NCBI GenBank assembly: GCA_016286535.1
Contig: JAEESZ010000001.1
Coordinates: forward strand, 62,001-126,000
Length of the DNA stretch: 64,000 nucleotides
Source of the DNA: Treponema sp.
GTDB lineage: Bacteria; Spirochaetota; Spirochaetia; Treponematales; Treponemataceae
Direction: 5' to 3'
Shown piece after piece: positions 1 to 9,477 of this stretch. Numbering within the stretch: the stretch's first letter is position 1; the number at the start of each line of letters is the position of its first letter. The position numbers and the translations under genes were made by a program. The notes under the pieces are model-generated. The model saw nothing but the letters and a program-made list of their open reading frames with translations. It was not told the DNA's origin and searched no databases.

Positions 1-265
1 CCTTCATACAATGTATCAGCTGACTGATGAATACCATATGGTATATGTAGGTCTTGGATTTTTGACTACTTTGAATTTTCCTTTAACCGAAAGATGGACC
101 ATCATCAATTCTTATTTTTTCAGCATTGATGATGCAAACCTTGGCAGTAATAAAAATGTTCAGCCCTTTAAGATTTCTTACCAGTATCACATAGATTTAG
201 GCTTCAGATATTCAAAAAGAGCAAAAAACGATTATTACTACATTGCAAAAAAACAAAGTCTATGA
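1..265 (+). CDS. C-terminal fragment of an unidentified protein
   Basis: The reading frame is open to the left edge of the window, so only the last 85-90 residues are visible and the ATG at 11 is probably internal. The visible part has alternating hydrophobic and aromatic stretches (for example YVGLGFLTTLNFPL and YHIDLGFRYSKR) that could be amphipathic beta strands of an outer-membrane or secreted protein. It ends in a charged tail, AKKQSL. No family is recognisable from this fragment. The next gene begins about 80 bp downstream on the same strand with its own ribosome-binding site. Confidence 0.5.
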   Translation, partial: LHTMYQLTDEYHMVYVGLGFLTTLNFPLTERWTIINSYFFSIDDANLGSNKNVQPFKISYQYHIDLGFRYSKRAKNDYYYIAKKQSL

Positions 266-343
266 TAAATTAATACATCATTTGAAAATTCAGGGAAGGT
301 TCTTTTTGTGTGTTATCCTTCCCTATACCAATGGAGGAAGCAG

Positions 344-736
344 ATGGGTGCACGTGGAGAACTTTTTACAACTCAGGTTTATTTAGATAATCGTTCATAT
401 TTTTTTAATGTAAAAGAAAACCGCACAGGAGACGTATTTTTACAGATTGTAGAAAGTAAAAATCGTGATGGTGCAGAACAGGATCGTCTTCAGATTGCAA
501 TTTTTGCAGAAGACATGCAGAAATTCTTACAGGGAATGGACAAATCTTTAGAGTTCATTGAAAAAGAACGCAAGGCAAGACAGAAGCAGCAGAGAGAAAA
601 GAAGGCTGCAAAAGATGCTAAATACGGAAAGAAGATTTACAAGGTTAAAGTAGAAAAAGAAGAAAAAGCTGAACCTTCTGTAAAGAAAACCGGAAGAGTG
701 CACGTAGTTTCTAAAAAAGCTTCAGAAGATAAATAA
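344..736 (+). CDS. PUR-domain DNA/RNA-binding protein (DUF3276 family)
   Basis: The N-terminal part, MGARGELFTTQVYLDNRSYFF followed by NRTGDVFLQIVESK, matches the PUR (Pur-alpha-like) repeat of spirochaete and Bacteroidetes proteins. Borrelia BpuR, a nucleic-acid-binding regulator, belongs to the same family. The second half is strongly basic and Lys/Glu-rich (KARQKQQREKKAAKDAK, then KKTGRVHVVSKK), probably a disordered RNA/DNA-contacting tail. The track ORF starts at 308, but I choose the ATG at 344. It has a GGAGG six bases upstream, and the PUR consensus begins there. It converges on rnhB with about 20 bp between stops and no clear terminator. The target in this organism is unknown. Confidence 0.8.
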   Translation: MGARGELFTTQVYLDNRSYFFNVKENRTGDVFLQIVESKNRDGAEQDRLQIAIFAEDMQKFLQGMDKSLEFIEKERKARQKQQREKKAAKDAKYGKKIYKVKVEKEEKAEPSVKKTGRVHVVSKKASEDK

Positions 737-756
737 ATTTTTATAAACAATTTTAT

Positions 757-1353
757 TTAATATTTAAAGGTTCGTCTTTGTATTGGAGACGGACCTATTT
801 TTTTGCAGATTTCCCTGTGTTCTTTTGTAGGATAGCCCTTATGCTTTGCATATAAATATTCAGGGTAGATTTTATCCATTTCTTTCATGATGCAATCGCG
901 GTGAACTTTTGCAAGAATACTGGCCGCCATTACACAGGGATATTTTGCATCAGCTTTAACAACTGCTTGGCAGGGAATAGCAAGGTCTGGAACTTTATTT
1001 CCGTCTGCAATTGCCCTTAATTCTATCTTATTAAAATCTATATTGTTTTTTTTGCACCAGTCAGGCAGGCTTAGAAGCATTTTTTCACAAGCCTGCTTCA
1101 TGGCAAGTAAAGAAGCCTGTAAAATATTTATTTCGTCAATTTTTGTATGAGAAAGGTCTGCAATTCCATAGCAGGCCTTTTCTTTAATTATAATTTCTGC
1201 TGCATCCCGTTTTTTTTCTGAAAGCTTTTTTGAATCGTTTAAAATTTCAAGAGGAAAATCCTGCGGCAAAAGCACACAGGCTGCAGTAACGGGACCTGCT
1301 AAAGGCCCCCGCCCTGCTTCGTCTAAGCCAACATAAAAAAGATTAGAAGCCAT
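757..1353 (-). CDS. rnhB: Ribonuclease HII
   Basis: RNase HII cuts the RNA strand of RNA-DNA hybrids and starts ribonucleotide excision. The N-terminus has the diagnostic GLDEAGRGPLAGPV motif with the two metal-binding acidic residues. Further on are an acidic residue in ADGNKVPDL, VVKADAKYPCVMAASILAKVHRD with the catalytic Asp, and the C-terminal KHKGYPTKEH motif. Length (198 aa) is normal. The start overlaps the stop of the upstream secreted-protein gene by 11 bp, so the two are likely co-transcribed and translationally coupled. Nothing looks damaged. Confidence 0.97.
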   Translation of the reverse strand: MASNLFYVGLDEAGRGPLAGPVTAACVLLPQDFPLEILNDSKKLSEKKRDAAEIIIKEKACYGIADLSHTKIDEINILQASLLAMKQACEKMLLSLPDWCKKNNIDFNKIELRAIADGNKVPDLAIPCQAVVKADAKYPCVMAASILAKVHRDCIMKEMDKIYPEYLYAKHKGYPTKEHREICKKIGPSPIQRRTFKY

Positions 1354-3439
1354 AGTTTTCGTTTTGAAGAAGATTTAAGACAGAAATCTTATCTGCAAAA
1401 ACCGGCATTACAGAGTTTGTAGTTTTTGAAAGCTCGCCTTTAAATACGTTGTCATTAAAGTTGCCGCTTGCTCCAAAAAGTTCTGCAATTCTTCCTGTTT
1501 TGCCGTTTACCCTGAAGGAATTGGCATTGCAGTTTACTTCTCCACCAGAAGCAGAAATTAAAACCGAAGTCTCTGCAAAAGAAGAAATGTTGGAATTTTT
1601 TATGTTGATTTTTGAATTAACTCCGCTTATAAAAGAAGAATACGTAAAGGAAGTAACGGCACAAATTGAATGGTCAATGTAAACAAAAGAATCAACAGCA
1701 TCAATTATTGTTCCGTTCTTTTCAAAATTTCCGTAAACAAGACAATCATCAAAAATTAAAATAGAACGTTCACCTTTAAACAAAGGAACTATTTTTGTTG
1801 ATCTTTCATCCTTAAGATTTTTGATATTCAGCCCCCTTATTTCTAAGGTTGAATCGGTTACAATAAGCTGGGCATCTGAATCAAAGGTGATTGAACTTTC
1901 TTTATTGCCTGTAATAAGGCAGTTTGACTGCAGGATATTTTTACCGGCAGGAATGAAGAGTTCACCATTAATATTTAAGCCTACACTTCTGCTTAAATTA
2001 ACAAATTTTAAAAGATCTTCAAAATTATTAAAAGGATGTTCTGCAGTACCATTAGAATCATCTTTTGTATAGAAAGAATCATAATAATAATTATACTGGT
2101 CAATTATTACGCTGTATTCAGAAACTTCGCTGTCGTTTGCTCCGTTTGAACTGTAAGCCCTGATTTTGTAGTAAACCCCGCTGTCTTTTAAGCCGGTAAG
2201 CTGGAACTCTATTTTGTTTCCTTTTGCTGCAATAAAATTATCGCATTCAATCTGCTGGAAAACTTCGCTGTCTGCATTATAAATATTTCCGTTTACAGAA
2301 AAAGGTTCGCTTACAGCATAATAAAGCTGACCTTCTTCATCGGTTTCAATTTGAAGGTTTACGTCTTCCCTGGTGTAAAAATCTTCAACACTGGAAGTAA
2401 TTTGAGGAATGGCTGGAGGCCTTTTGTTTATCTGGTAAGGAATATCCATCTGGCCCTGGTAAAGTCCGTTGGAGAAAATTCCAATTTTTAAAGAGGAAGA
2501 TACCTTATCTCCATAAAAAACATCAAAGCCAATTTCATCAAAAAGTTCCTGATAAGTTGAATCTTCTGTCAGAACAGACATTTTGTAAGAAGGGTCTCCC
2601 TTTAAGGTAAGGCGCAGTTCTCCGTCTTCGCCTTCGCTCAAAACTGGCTCAGGTTTTGGTGGAAGAACTATAAACTCAACAGGATTTCCATATTCGTAGG
2701 CAAGGTTCTGCCAGCTTATCATATGGCTTACAGAGCGGTCCAGAGTCTTTGGAGTTTTTGGAAGCTCCCAGTATTCGGAATCAACCTTGTATATTAAGTT
2801 TTCGTCAAGAAATTCAAGGGTTTCCCAGTCGGTTACCTTTACAGGTAAATCGCGGCGGCTGAAGGTGCCTGCTGCTAAAGGATAGGTTTTAATTATAAAG
2901 CGCCACTGTTTTTTAGTAAGGTTATCTTTTACAGTACAGGGAATGGTTCTTGCAAGAACTGAATGTTCCGAAGTCTGTAAAGACTGACCTTTAATAAAGG
3001 AATCCGGAGGTAAACCAAGACTGTAATAAAGGTCAGAAGGAATAGTTAATACAGAACCTGCTGTATAATTAATTAAACCGGAATCAAAAAAAGAAGAAAT
3101 AAAATCATAATAGGAAGTAGAATAGGCTTCGTCTGGAACTACTGTATAATTTACGGTAAGGTTTTCCTGCTTTTTTCTTGAAGTTACCTTTGTAACTTTT
3201 AAGGTAACATCCCCTTCTACATCAAGCAGAACAGGACCGTCGTAGGCAAAACCAAAAACAGAAGGATCTGAACCGTCGATTGAATAAAAGTAATCACCTT
3301 CTATGCTTGTATCTATTACCAGCATCTGTTTGTTAGACCATTTTCCCTTTACAGGATTCAAAAGACTTATCTGGGCAAACAAGGCAGATTCAAGAGATAA
3401 AATCAAAATACAAAAATAGAGCAAAAACCTTTTTTTCAT
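1343..3439 (-). CDS. Large secreted protein with chitobiase-like and beta-helix-like regions
   Basis: No confident family name. A signal peptide (MKKRFLLYFCILILSLESALFAQ) predicts export. Residues 25-80 (YFYSIDGSDPSVFGFAYDGP) resemble the CHB_HEX_C fold of extracellular proteins. A second similar segment lies near residues 365-450 (LYYAVSEPFSVNG). From about residue 480 to the end, short strands with Asn/Ser turns (LFIPAGKNILQSNCLITGNKESS, SILIFDDCLVYGN) suggest a right-handed parallel beta-helix. No catalytic motif is evident, so a surface or periplasmic structural role is only inference. The ATG follows GAGGAAGT. The gene ends inside the start of rnhB. Confidence 0.6.
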   Translation of the reverse strand: MKKRFLLYFCILILSLESALFAQISLLNPVKGKWSNKQMLVIDTSIEGDYFYSIDGSDPSVFGFAYDGPVLLDVEGDVTLKVTKVTSRKKQENLTVNYTVVPDEAYSTSYYDFISSFFDSGLINYTAGSVLTIPSDLYYSLGLPPDSFIKGQSLQTSEHSVLARTIPCTVKDNLTKKQWRFIIKTYPLAAGTFSRRDLPVKVTDWETLEFLDENLIYKVDSEYWELPKTPKTLDRSVSHMISWQNLAYEYGNPVEFIVLPPKPEPVLSEGEDGELRLTLKGDPSYKMSVLTEDSTYQELFDEIGFDVFYGDKVSSSLKIGIFSNGLYQGQMDIPYQINKRPPAIPQITSSVEDFYTREDVNLQIETDEEGQLYYAVSEPFSVNGNIYNADSEVFQQIECDNFIAAKGNKIEFQLTGLKDSGVYYKIRAYSSNGANDSEVSEYSVIIDQYNYYYDSFYTKDDSNGTAEHPFNNFEDLLKFVNLSRSVGLNINGELFIPAGKNILQSNCLITGNKESSITFDSDAQLIVTDSTLEIRGLNIKNLKDERSTKIVPLFKGERSILIFDDCLVYGNFEKNGTIIDAVDSFVYIDHSICAVTSFTYSSFISGVNSKINIKNSNISSFAETSVLISASGGEVNCNANSFRVNGKTGRIAELFGASGNFNDNVFKGELSKTTNSVMPVFADKISVLNLLQNENYGF

Positions 3440-3461
3440 ACTTCCTCTTTTTTAATTTTAT

Positions 3462-4079
3462 TTACTTTCCAAGATATGGACCAAGAACCTTTTCTAATTC
3501 AGGATCCTGTTCATAATAGTATTTCTGTAATTCTTCTTTTGAAAGTCCTACAAGCTCATGACTCATATAGTGAATCCAGCGGTTTTCGTCAGGACTGTTA
3601 ATTTCGAATTTACGGCAGTAGTAATCAGGCTGAATAGGAAGCTGTTCCTTGTAATAGGTAAAATATTTGTAATCGTGAACAACTACCTTAATATCTTCTC
3701 TTTTAAAACCGCGGCTGTTCATTAAAGTTTCTACAAGAGAGTTGATGGTGCGGCCGGAATCAAAAATATCATCAACAAGAAGGATTTTATCTCCAGGACG
3801 AAGATTCTCAGGCGGATATGTCCAGCCGTCAATGTAAACTTTTGTGTGCTGGGCAATATCAGAATAAGAGCGGGCAACTACGCCTGCATAAAGACATGGA
3901 TGTAAATTTTCTGTTTTACAGATGATTTTAAAATATTCACTGATAACGTTTGCCATATAAGCACCGCCTCTAAGTGAACAATAAATTACATCGGGAATAA
4001 ATCCGTCATTCTTAATTTTGTGTGCAATTTTTAATGCATTGTTTCTAACTGTGTTATAGTCTAAAAATTCTTTAATCAT
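3462..4079 (-). CDS. Phosphoribosyltransferase-family protein
   Basis: The type I phosphoribosyltransferase PRPP loop is clear: KILLVDDIFDSGRTINSL. Upstream, VIYCSLRGGAYMANVIS resembles the segment of purine phosphoribosyltransferases that contacts pyrophosphate. At 205 residues it is close to xanthine/hypoxanthine-type enzymes. The hood region that fixes base specificity (YIDGWTYPPENLRPG) does not match a textbook enzyme, so the substrate cannot be named. A purine-salvage role is inference from the family. CGAGG lies just upstream of the ATG. It sits 21 bp downstream of an ABC permease gene and may be transcribed with it. Confidence 0.75.
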   Translation of the reverse strand: MIKEFLDYNTVRNNALKIAHKIKNDGFIPDVIYCSLRGGAYMANVISEYFKIICKTENLHPCLYAGVVARSYSDIAQHTKVYIDGWTYPPENLRPGDKILLVDDIFDSGRTINSLVETLMNSRGFKREDIKVVVHDYKYFTYYKEQLPIQPDYYCRKFEINSPDENRWIHYMSHELVGLSKEELQKYYYEQDPELEKVLGPYLGK

Positions 4080-4099
4080 ATATCCTCGTATCTTTACAA

Positions 4100-4852
4100 T
4101 TATAATTGATTATGGTTTTCTTTACAACTAAAGAGAAAATGGACAAATTTTTGAATTAAAAAGCAGAATAAAATTAAAAGTAAAGTTGCGGCTATGACAT
4201 TTGCACTTTCCAGGTGCAGGCTCTTCTTTTGAATGTAAGAACCAAGGGCATTTTTTGGAAGGCATAAAACTTCGCCCGCGATCACAGCCTTCCAGCTCAA
4301 ACCAAAAATGGAATCGAGCGCGCTGTAAAGGTAACTTTTTACCTGGGGAAGCTTAATAAGAAAAAAGGTCTTAAGGGGCGAAAGCTTATAAACTAAGGCA
4401 AGTTCATTGTATTCGTTATTAAGATTCATAAAACCTTTTGCAACATTAGTAATCATAAGGGGTAAGGTAATTAAAACGGCAATAATAACCGGAACAAAAG
4501 AGGATTTGAACCAGAAAAGTGCAATAAGGATAAGGGCAACAACCGGGCAGACCCTGAGAATTATTAAAAAGGGTTCAAAAAAATACCTTAAAAAGGCGCT
4601 TTTAGAAGTGAGCCAGCCAAATAAAAAGCCTGCGAGGGCGCTGATAAAAAAGGCTGACAGGATTCTTACAAGGCTCAGTAAAAATGAAAGCCAGACCCCC
4701 CCTGACAAAATTAAGAGGAAGGCGATGCGGAGGGTGTGGCCGGGGGAAGGGAGAATTAAATCTGAATTGATAAAATAAGCTGCTCCCTGCCAGACTAATA
4801 AAAGAAAAATTATTGAGCTTATATAGGCAATATATTTAATTTTTACTTTCAT
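4100..4852 (-). CDS. ABC transporter permease (NitT/TauT/thiamine-precursor type)
   Basis: A 250-residue inner-membrane protein with about six hydrophobic helices. The EAA loop that docks onto the ATPase is visible (NELALVYKLSPLKTFFLIKLPQ). It resembles SsuC/TauC/ThiX-type permeases. Its start overlaps the binding-protein stop by one base (TAATG), so the two should be coupled. No ATP-binding subunit lies on either side: upstream is the binding protein then clpC, downstream a phosphoribosyltransferase. Substrate is unknown. Confidence 0.85.
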   Translation of the reverse strand: MKVKIKYIAYISSIIFLLLVWQGAAYFINSDLILPSPGHTLRIAFLLILSGGVWLSFLLSLVRILSAFFISALAGFLFGWLTSKSAFLRYFFEPFLIILRVCPVVALILIALFWFKSSFVPVIIAVLITLPLMITNVAKGFMNLNNEYNELALVYKLSPLKTFFLIKLPQVKSYLYSALDSIFGLSWKAVIAGEVLCLPKNALGSYIQKKSLHLESANVIAATLLLILFCFLIQKFVHFLFSCKENHNQL

Positions 4853-5793
4853 TAATAATAAAAGGCTGAATCCGGAAGTTTTCCACCTATTGAGCCGGCA
4901 TCATTTTGTAAAAAGATTGTAAAAAGCTTTTCAAGGGCTTTTTTAGCCTTCTTTGCAGGAAGATAAACATAGTTTGCCTTTGGAATTGAAGCTGTAACGA
5001 TTTCTTTATTTAAGCCCAGCTGCAGTTCTTCGCACAAAATACCTGCTTCCACAGGATTTTCTAAAGTCCAGCTCAAAGATTCCTTATATTCCAGAAGGAA
5101 TTTATTTAAAGAAGAAGTATTTTCTTCTGCAAACTTTTTACTTACAACCATAACAGTTAATGGATAAACTGCATTTTTTCCTTCAAGTTTTGCATATTCA
5201 TTCTGGATATTGCAGCAAACATTAATATCCGGATTTTTTAAGCCGGCAAGAGAGACAAAGGGCTCCGGTAAAAGTGCATAAGATATTTTTCCGCTTAATA
5301 AAAGTGGAACCAGCTGCTGAGTTGGAATGGAAAAATCAAGAGTGATTCCTTCAGGGCTGTCTGCCTTAATGCCTTTTTTTGAAAGGATATAACGAAGCAT
5401 GTATTCCGGTGTTGCACCGGCACCTGCCACATTCAAAGTCTTACCCTTTAAGTCTTCAAGACCGGTAACAGCCTGGTCATTTGTAATAATGCTTAAGTTT
5501 CCATAGCCGGTTACTGCAGCGCAAAGGATTTCTCCACCGGAGGTGTTATAAACCTTGGCAGCTACATTTGGAGGTAAAAAGGCAATATCAATTTCATCCT
5601 TAAGCATTTTTGGCAAAAGCTGATTTGGATTGGCAAAGCTTTCGTATGTAAGGTCAGTATCATTTATACTTACCACACTTTCAAGAAGATGAGCGGCCGG
5701 AATACAGCTTGGTCCGGTTAGAACTCCAACTCTAATCTGTGCAAATAATGAAACACAGAGCAAAAAAAGCAAGGATGCAATTAATTTTTTCAT
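4852..5793 (-). CDS. NMT1/SsuA-like ABC substrate-binding protein
   Basis: A signal peptide (MKKLIASLLFLLCVSLFAQ) precedes a periplasmic binding fold of the NMT1/THI5 or SsuA class. The pattern is typical: RVGVLTGPSCIPAAHLLE at the start, then DIAFLPPNVAAKVYN, GLEDLKGKTLNVAGAGATPEYM and YALLPEPFVSLA. Relatives bind small organic ligands such as sulfonates, nitrate or thiamine precursors; nothing here decides among them. No lipobox cysteine is seen, so it is probably soluble in the periplasm. AAGGGAAT precedes the ATG. It is translationally coupled to the permease. Confidence 0.85.
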   Translation of the reverse strand: MKKLIASLLFLLCVSLFAQIRVGVLTGPSCIPAAHLLESVVSINDTDLTYESFANPNQLLPKMLKDEIDIAFLPPNVAAKVYNTSGGEILCAAVTGYGNLSIITNDQAVTGLEDLKGKTLNVAGAGATPEYMLRYILSKKGIKADSPEGITLDFSIPTQQLVPLLLSGKISYALLPEPFVSLAGLKNPDINVCCNIQNEYAKLEGKNAVYPLTVMVVSKKFAEENTSSLNKFLLEYKESLSWTLENPVEAGILCEELQLGLNKEIVTASIPKANYVYLPAKKAKKALEKLFTIFLQNDAGSIGGKLPDSAFYY

Positions 5794-5808
5794 ATTCCCT
5801 TCTCCCTT

Positions 5809-8406
5809 TTATTTTTCAACAAGTACTTTTACTTTTACGTCTTTTTTTACAAGTTTTACTTTAAGTTTATCCTGAGCACATTCAATGCTTACGGTATTTG
5901 CAGTCTGGTCTTTATTATCCAGAATTGCAAGGGCCAGAGGATCTTCAATTTCCTTACGGATTAATCTGCTCATTGGTCTTGCACCCATTGCAGGATTATA
6001 CCCCTTTTCTACAAGATATTCCCTTGCTTTTGGCTTTATTGAAATACTAAGATTTCTGTCTTCAAGGGCAGTCTTTAATTCTTCAAGCTGAAGTTCAAGA
6101 ATCTTAGAAATTTCTGCCTTTGAAAGGGCATTGAATACAATAACATCATCAATACGGTTAAGAAGTTCAGGACTTAAAAATTTCTTAAGTTCTGTCATGG
6201 CAGAAGATTTTATTTCTGAATAAGAAAGCAAACCTTCATTTGTTCCAAAGCCTACCCTGCCTTCGCTGGTAATCTGTCTGGCTCCCGCATTAGAAGTCAT
6301 GATGATTACTGTATTTTTAAAGTTTACTGTATGACCAAGATTATCGCTCAGCTGGCCTTCTTCGAGCATCTGTAAAAGAAGATTAAAAATATCCGGATGA
6401 GCTTTTTCAATTTCATCAAACAAAACTACCGAATATGGATGACGTCTTACCTTTTCTGTAAGAATACCGCCGTCTTCGTAGCCCACATATCCCGGAGGGG
6501 AACCTACCAGTCTTGAAGCATTATGTTTTTCCATAAAGTCAGACATATCAATTCTTATAAGGGCTTCTTCGGTTCCAAAAAGATATTTTGCCAGAGCCTT
6601 TGCAAGAGATGTTTTACCAACTCCGGTTGGACCTAAGAAAATAAAGGAACCGACAGGATGCTTTGGAGAAGACAAACCAACCCGGCTTCTTCTGATTGCA
6701 CTTGAAATTACATTTACAGCTTCATCCTGACCAATTACAGTTTTATGAAGCTCGTCTTCCATTCTTACAATTCTTTCTGCTTCGCTTGAAGTAAGATGTT
6801 CAACCGGAATCTGAGTCATCTCAGAGATGATGTGTTCAATATCTGCAACTGTAACATGCTTTTTTTGAACGCAGGCATTTTCAAACATAAGATTGCTGTA
6901 GGAATTTAATTTCTGTCTTAAATCTATAACCTTGTCCCTTACTTCTGCCGCTCTTTCGTATTTTTGATTTTTTACCAGATTCTTTTTTTCTTCAACAAGC
7001 TCTGCAATATTGTTTTCTATATCAATAATTTCAGTAGGTTTTGTTTCTTCAAGAATCTTCTTTGCGGCTCCAGCCTCGTCCATAATATCAATGGCCTTGT
7101 CCGGAAGAACTTTTTCCGGAATATATCTTTTAGAAAGTTTTACAATGGCAGGAATTACATCATCATCATAAACTACATGATGATATTTTTCGTAACGTTC
7201 CTTTATGCCGTGAAGAATAAGTTCTGTATCTTTATCATCTGGTTCTTCAACCTTTACAACCTGGAATCTTCGCTCCAGGGCAAGGTCTTTTTCTATATGC
7301 TTTGTGTATTCCTTTGTAGTTGTTGCACCAATAATCTGGATTTCTCCACGCGAAAGTGCAGGCTTCATAATGTTTGAAGCATCCATTGTACCTTCGTTTC
7401 CGCCGGCTCCAATAATTGAATGAAGTTCATCAATAAAGATGATGATATTTTTATCTTCCAGAACTTCTGCAAGCATTTTCTTCATTCTCTCTTCAAATTC
7501 GCCACGGTATTTGGTTCCTGCAACAATGGCAGTTAAATCCAGAGAAAGAACTTTTTTCTGTAAAAGGTCATGAGGAACTTTGCCTTCTGCAATGTACTGG
7601 GCCAGACCTTCCACAATGGCAGTTTTACCTACCCCGGGTTCCCCGGTTAAAACAGGATTATTTTTTGTTCTTCGCGACAAAATCTGAATAATTCTTTTAA
7701 TTTCCTTATCGCGACCGACAACCGGGTCCAGTTTACCAAGTCTTGCCAGGTCTGTTAAATCGCGGCTGTACTGGGCAAGGAATGAATCCTTTTTTACAGT
7801 CCTTGATTTATCGGCATTTTTCTCTGCAGCAGCCTCGGGAGTTTTAACGTTATTGCCTTCCATATCAACATCTGCTTCCGAAGTTAAATCTGATAAAAGT
7901 TTATCTACAATAGAAATTCCTGCAAGAATTGAATCCTTTAATTCATCTGTATGATTAGAATTTATATGTTCACTTCTTATGTCAAAAAGAATTGAACGGT
8001 AGTCATCAAAAGTAAATTTATTTTCTTTACGAAGATTTATAAAAGCTAGGCAGGAAGGATCATCCAGTTCTGCAAGAATAAAATGCTCCGGAAGAATCTC
8101 ATCATCATTTAGTTCGCTTGCAACATAGTCTGCAGTCTTAAGCATCTGCTTAAAACGGTAGCCCGGTCTTATCTGTTCCAAAGTTGGATTATTGTTTGTC
8201 TGATTTAAATAAACCAGAAGATTCTGCTTAATTTCAAGAATGTTTGTTTTTAGTCTTATAAAACAAGCATATGCATCGCCTGTTCTTTTGTTTAAAACTG
8301 CTAGAATTACGTGTTCCGGTAAAAGCTCGCTGCTTCCAAGTTTTCTTGCTTCATCCTGAGCATAAGTTGTAATTAAATTTCGTGCCTGAATAGAGAAAGA
8401 TTTCAA
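5809..8406 (-). CDS. clpC: ClpC-type AAA+ unfoldase of the Clp protease
   Basis: Hexameric unfoldase that feeds proteins to ClpP. Domains: Clp N repeats (1-145), AAA1 with Walker A GEPGVGKT (255-262) and Walker B IIIFIDE, a middle segment with a UVR-like helix pair ([18 protein letters not shown], about 483-500), then AAA2 with GPTGVGKT (592-599) and [16 protein letters not shown] tripeptide loop ([11 protein letters not shown]) predicts ClpP docking. The middle domain and the mcsA/mcsB neighbours favour ClpC over ClpA. The start codon is TTG with GAGG seven bases upstream. It is the last gene of the lolC-lolD-lolE-mcsA-mcsB-clpC run. No ctsR gene is present. Confidence 0.93.
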   Translation of the reverse strand: MKSFSIQARNLITTYAQDEARKLGSSELLPEHVILAVLNKRTGDAYACFIRLKTNILEIKQNLLVYLNQTNNNPTLEQIRPGYRFKQMLKTADYVASELNDDEILPEHFILAELDDPSCLAFINLRKENKFTFDDYRSILFDIRSEHINSNHTDELKDSILAGISIVDKLLSDLTSEADVDMEGNNVKTPEAAAEKNADKSRTVKKDSFLAQYSRDLTDLARLGKLDPVVGRDKEIKRIIQILSRRTKNNPVLTGEPGVGKTAIVEGLAQYIAEGKVPHDLLQKKVLSLDLTAIVAGTKYRGEFEERMKKMLAEVLEDKNIIIFIDELHSIIGAGGNEGTMDASNIMKPALSRGEIQIIGATTTKEYTKHIEKDLALERRFQVVKVEEPDDKDTELILHGIKERYEKYHHVVYDDDVIPAIVKLSKRYIPEKVLPDKAIDIMDEAGAAKKILEETKPTEIIDIENNIAELVEEKKNLVKNQKYERAAEVRDKVIDLRQKLNSYSNLMFENACVQKKHVTVADIEHIISEMTQIPVEHLTSSEAERIVRMEDELHKTVIGQDEAVNVISSAIRRSRVGLSSPKHPVGSFIFLGPTGVGKTSLAKALAKYLFGTEEALIRIDMSDFMEKHNASRLVGSPPGYVGYEDGGILTEKVRRHPYSVVLFDEIEKAHPDIFNLLLQMLEEGQLSDNLGHTVNFKNTVIIMTSNAGARQITSEGRVGFGTNEGLLSYSEIKSSAMTELKKFLSPELLNRIDDVIVFNALSKAEISKILELQLEELKTALEDRNLSISIKPKAREYLVEKGYNPAMGARPMSRLIRKEIEDPLALAILDNKDQTANTVSIECAQDKLKVKLVKKDVKVKVLVEK

Positions 8407-8415
8407 TTCCTTACC

Positions 8416-9477
8416 TCAAATTAACCTGACATTCTGAATGCAATCTTGAAAAACTACAGCCCTTAATCTTTGTATTAATAAAGCAGGTTCATTTTTTATA
8501 TCATCATCATAAGAAAAAGTATAATTCTCGTTTATGACAACAAGATAAATTGTATTCAGTTTATAAATCATAGAATTTAATTCGGTATGACTTATTCCTG
8601 TTAGCACGCCCGTTTCCAGGCCCCACTTTAGAATGGCAATTGCATTAATTGCTTCTTCATAGGTTAATAACAGAGAGTTTAAAAGCTTTGCAAGTGTAGA
8701 TTTTACAATATGCAATACTCTGGTAGGATTATTATCGGCAAATTCACGACAAATCTTGCGTTCTGTTTTTAAAATATAATCACCAAGGGTTTTAATCTGG
8801 GCTAAAAGTTCTACTTCCGAGGTGGACTGGCAGTTCCAGTTGTAAATGTCAAAAAAGAAGTTTGAAAAATAATCTTCATATTTATTTTTAAAACATGGAA
8901 TTGCACATAAATTATTTTTTTCTATAACCGAGGCGAGTTCTGCAAATTTTCCGGCTGCACAAATTGAAGGAACAAAGATTCTTAAAGAAAGCTTTAGCCC
9001 TGTTCCCGAGTTTTTTAAGCGGGCTGTAAGATAACCAAACTTTTCGTTGGAAACAAATTTTAATTTTTTCTGTAGCTTGTTTTCGTAATCGTAGGTGCGC
9101 GAAAAGATTTCCTGGCAGGAAAAACCGGAAGCAAAAGTGATGATTTTTAAATGCTCATCCTGATTAATTATAAAAAGCATTCCCTGACTTAAGTCTAAGG
9201 CTATGGCATAAAAATAGCGGTCGTCTATCATACACTGCTCTTTTAAGGAAACTAAGAGAGTATAGGGAATTTCTTCTTTTTTATAAAAAATTACGTCCTG
9301 ACCCAGGGCTGTAAGAATCTTATCTGATAATTCCTTACATGAGGTATTTGACATCAAAGAAGGAAAAAGATAGTCCTCAAGGTTACGGACAAGTCTTATT
9401 CTGGAAGAAATTATAATATCATTTTCTTTTCCATCCTGGTTATACCAGCTGAAAAGTTTTTCATTGTCTTTACTCAT
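8416..9477 (-). CDS. mcsB: McsB-like guanidino kinase homologue, probably catalytically degenerate
   Basis: McsB phosphorylates protein arginines and thereby marks them for ClpC. The fold is recognisable: IIISSRIRLVRN (21-32) is the nucleotide-phosphate motif, and length (353 aa) and position before clpC fit. However, the NEEDH motif is NQDEH (105-109), so the catalytic Glu is Asp. The Cys-Pro-Thr-Asn stretch before GTG is ARLKNSGTGLK, without the Cys and with Lys for the conserved Arg. The RG-x-x-GE segment is replaced by AIPCFKNKYEDY. The C-terminal RDxxRA phosphoarginine-binding motif reads DDIKNEPA. I infer a pseudokinase or adaptor. It overlaps mcsA by 8 bp. Confidence 0.8.
   Translation of the reverse strand: MSKDNEKLFSWYNQDGKENDIIISSRIRLVRNLEDYLFPSLMSNTSCKELSDKILTALGQDVIFYKKEEIPYTLLVSLKEQCMIDDRYFYAIALDLSQGMLFIINQDEHLKIITFASGFSCQEIFSRTYDYENKLQKKLKFVSNEKFGYLTARLKNSGTGLKLSLRIFVPSICAAGKFAELASVIEKNNLCAIPCFKNKYEDYFSNFFFDIYNWNCQSTSEVELLAQIKTLGDYILKTERKICREFADNNPTRVLHIVKSTLAKLLNSLLLTYEEAINAIAILKWGLETGVLTGISHTELNSMIYKLNTIYLVVINENYTFSYDDDIKNEPALLIQRLRAVVFQDCIQNVRLI

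Noticed and set aside
1449-2072. Plus-strand ORFs (77 and 83 aa) opposite the secreted beta-helix gene
   Set aside because: They are antisense shadows of the 698-aa gene, with no Shine-Dalgarno and no recognisable domain.
6964-7377. 137-aa plus-strand ORF inside clpC
   Set aside because: Phe/Tyr/Asn-rich composition typical of an antisense shadow of a conserved gene; clpC motifs run through this region on the other strand.
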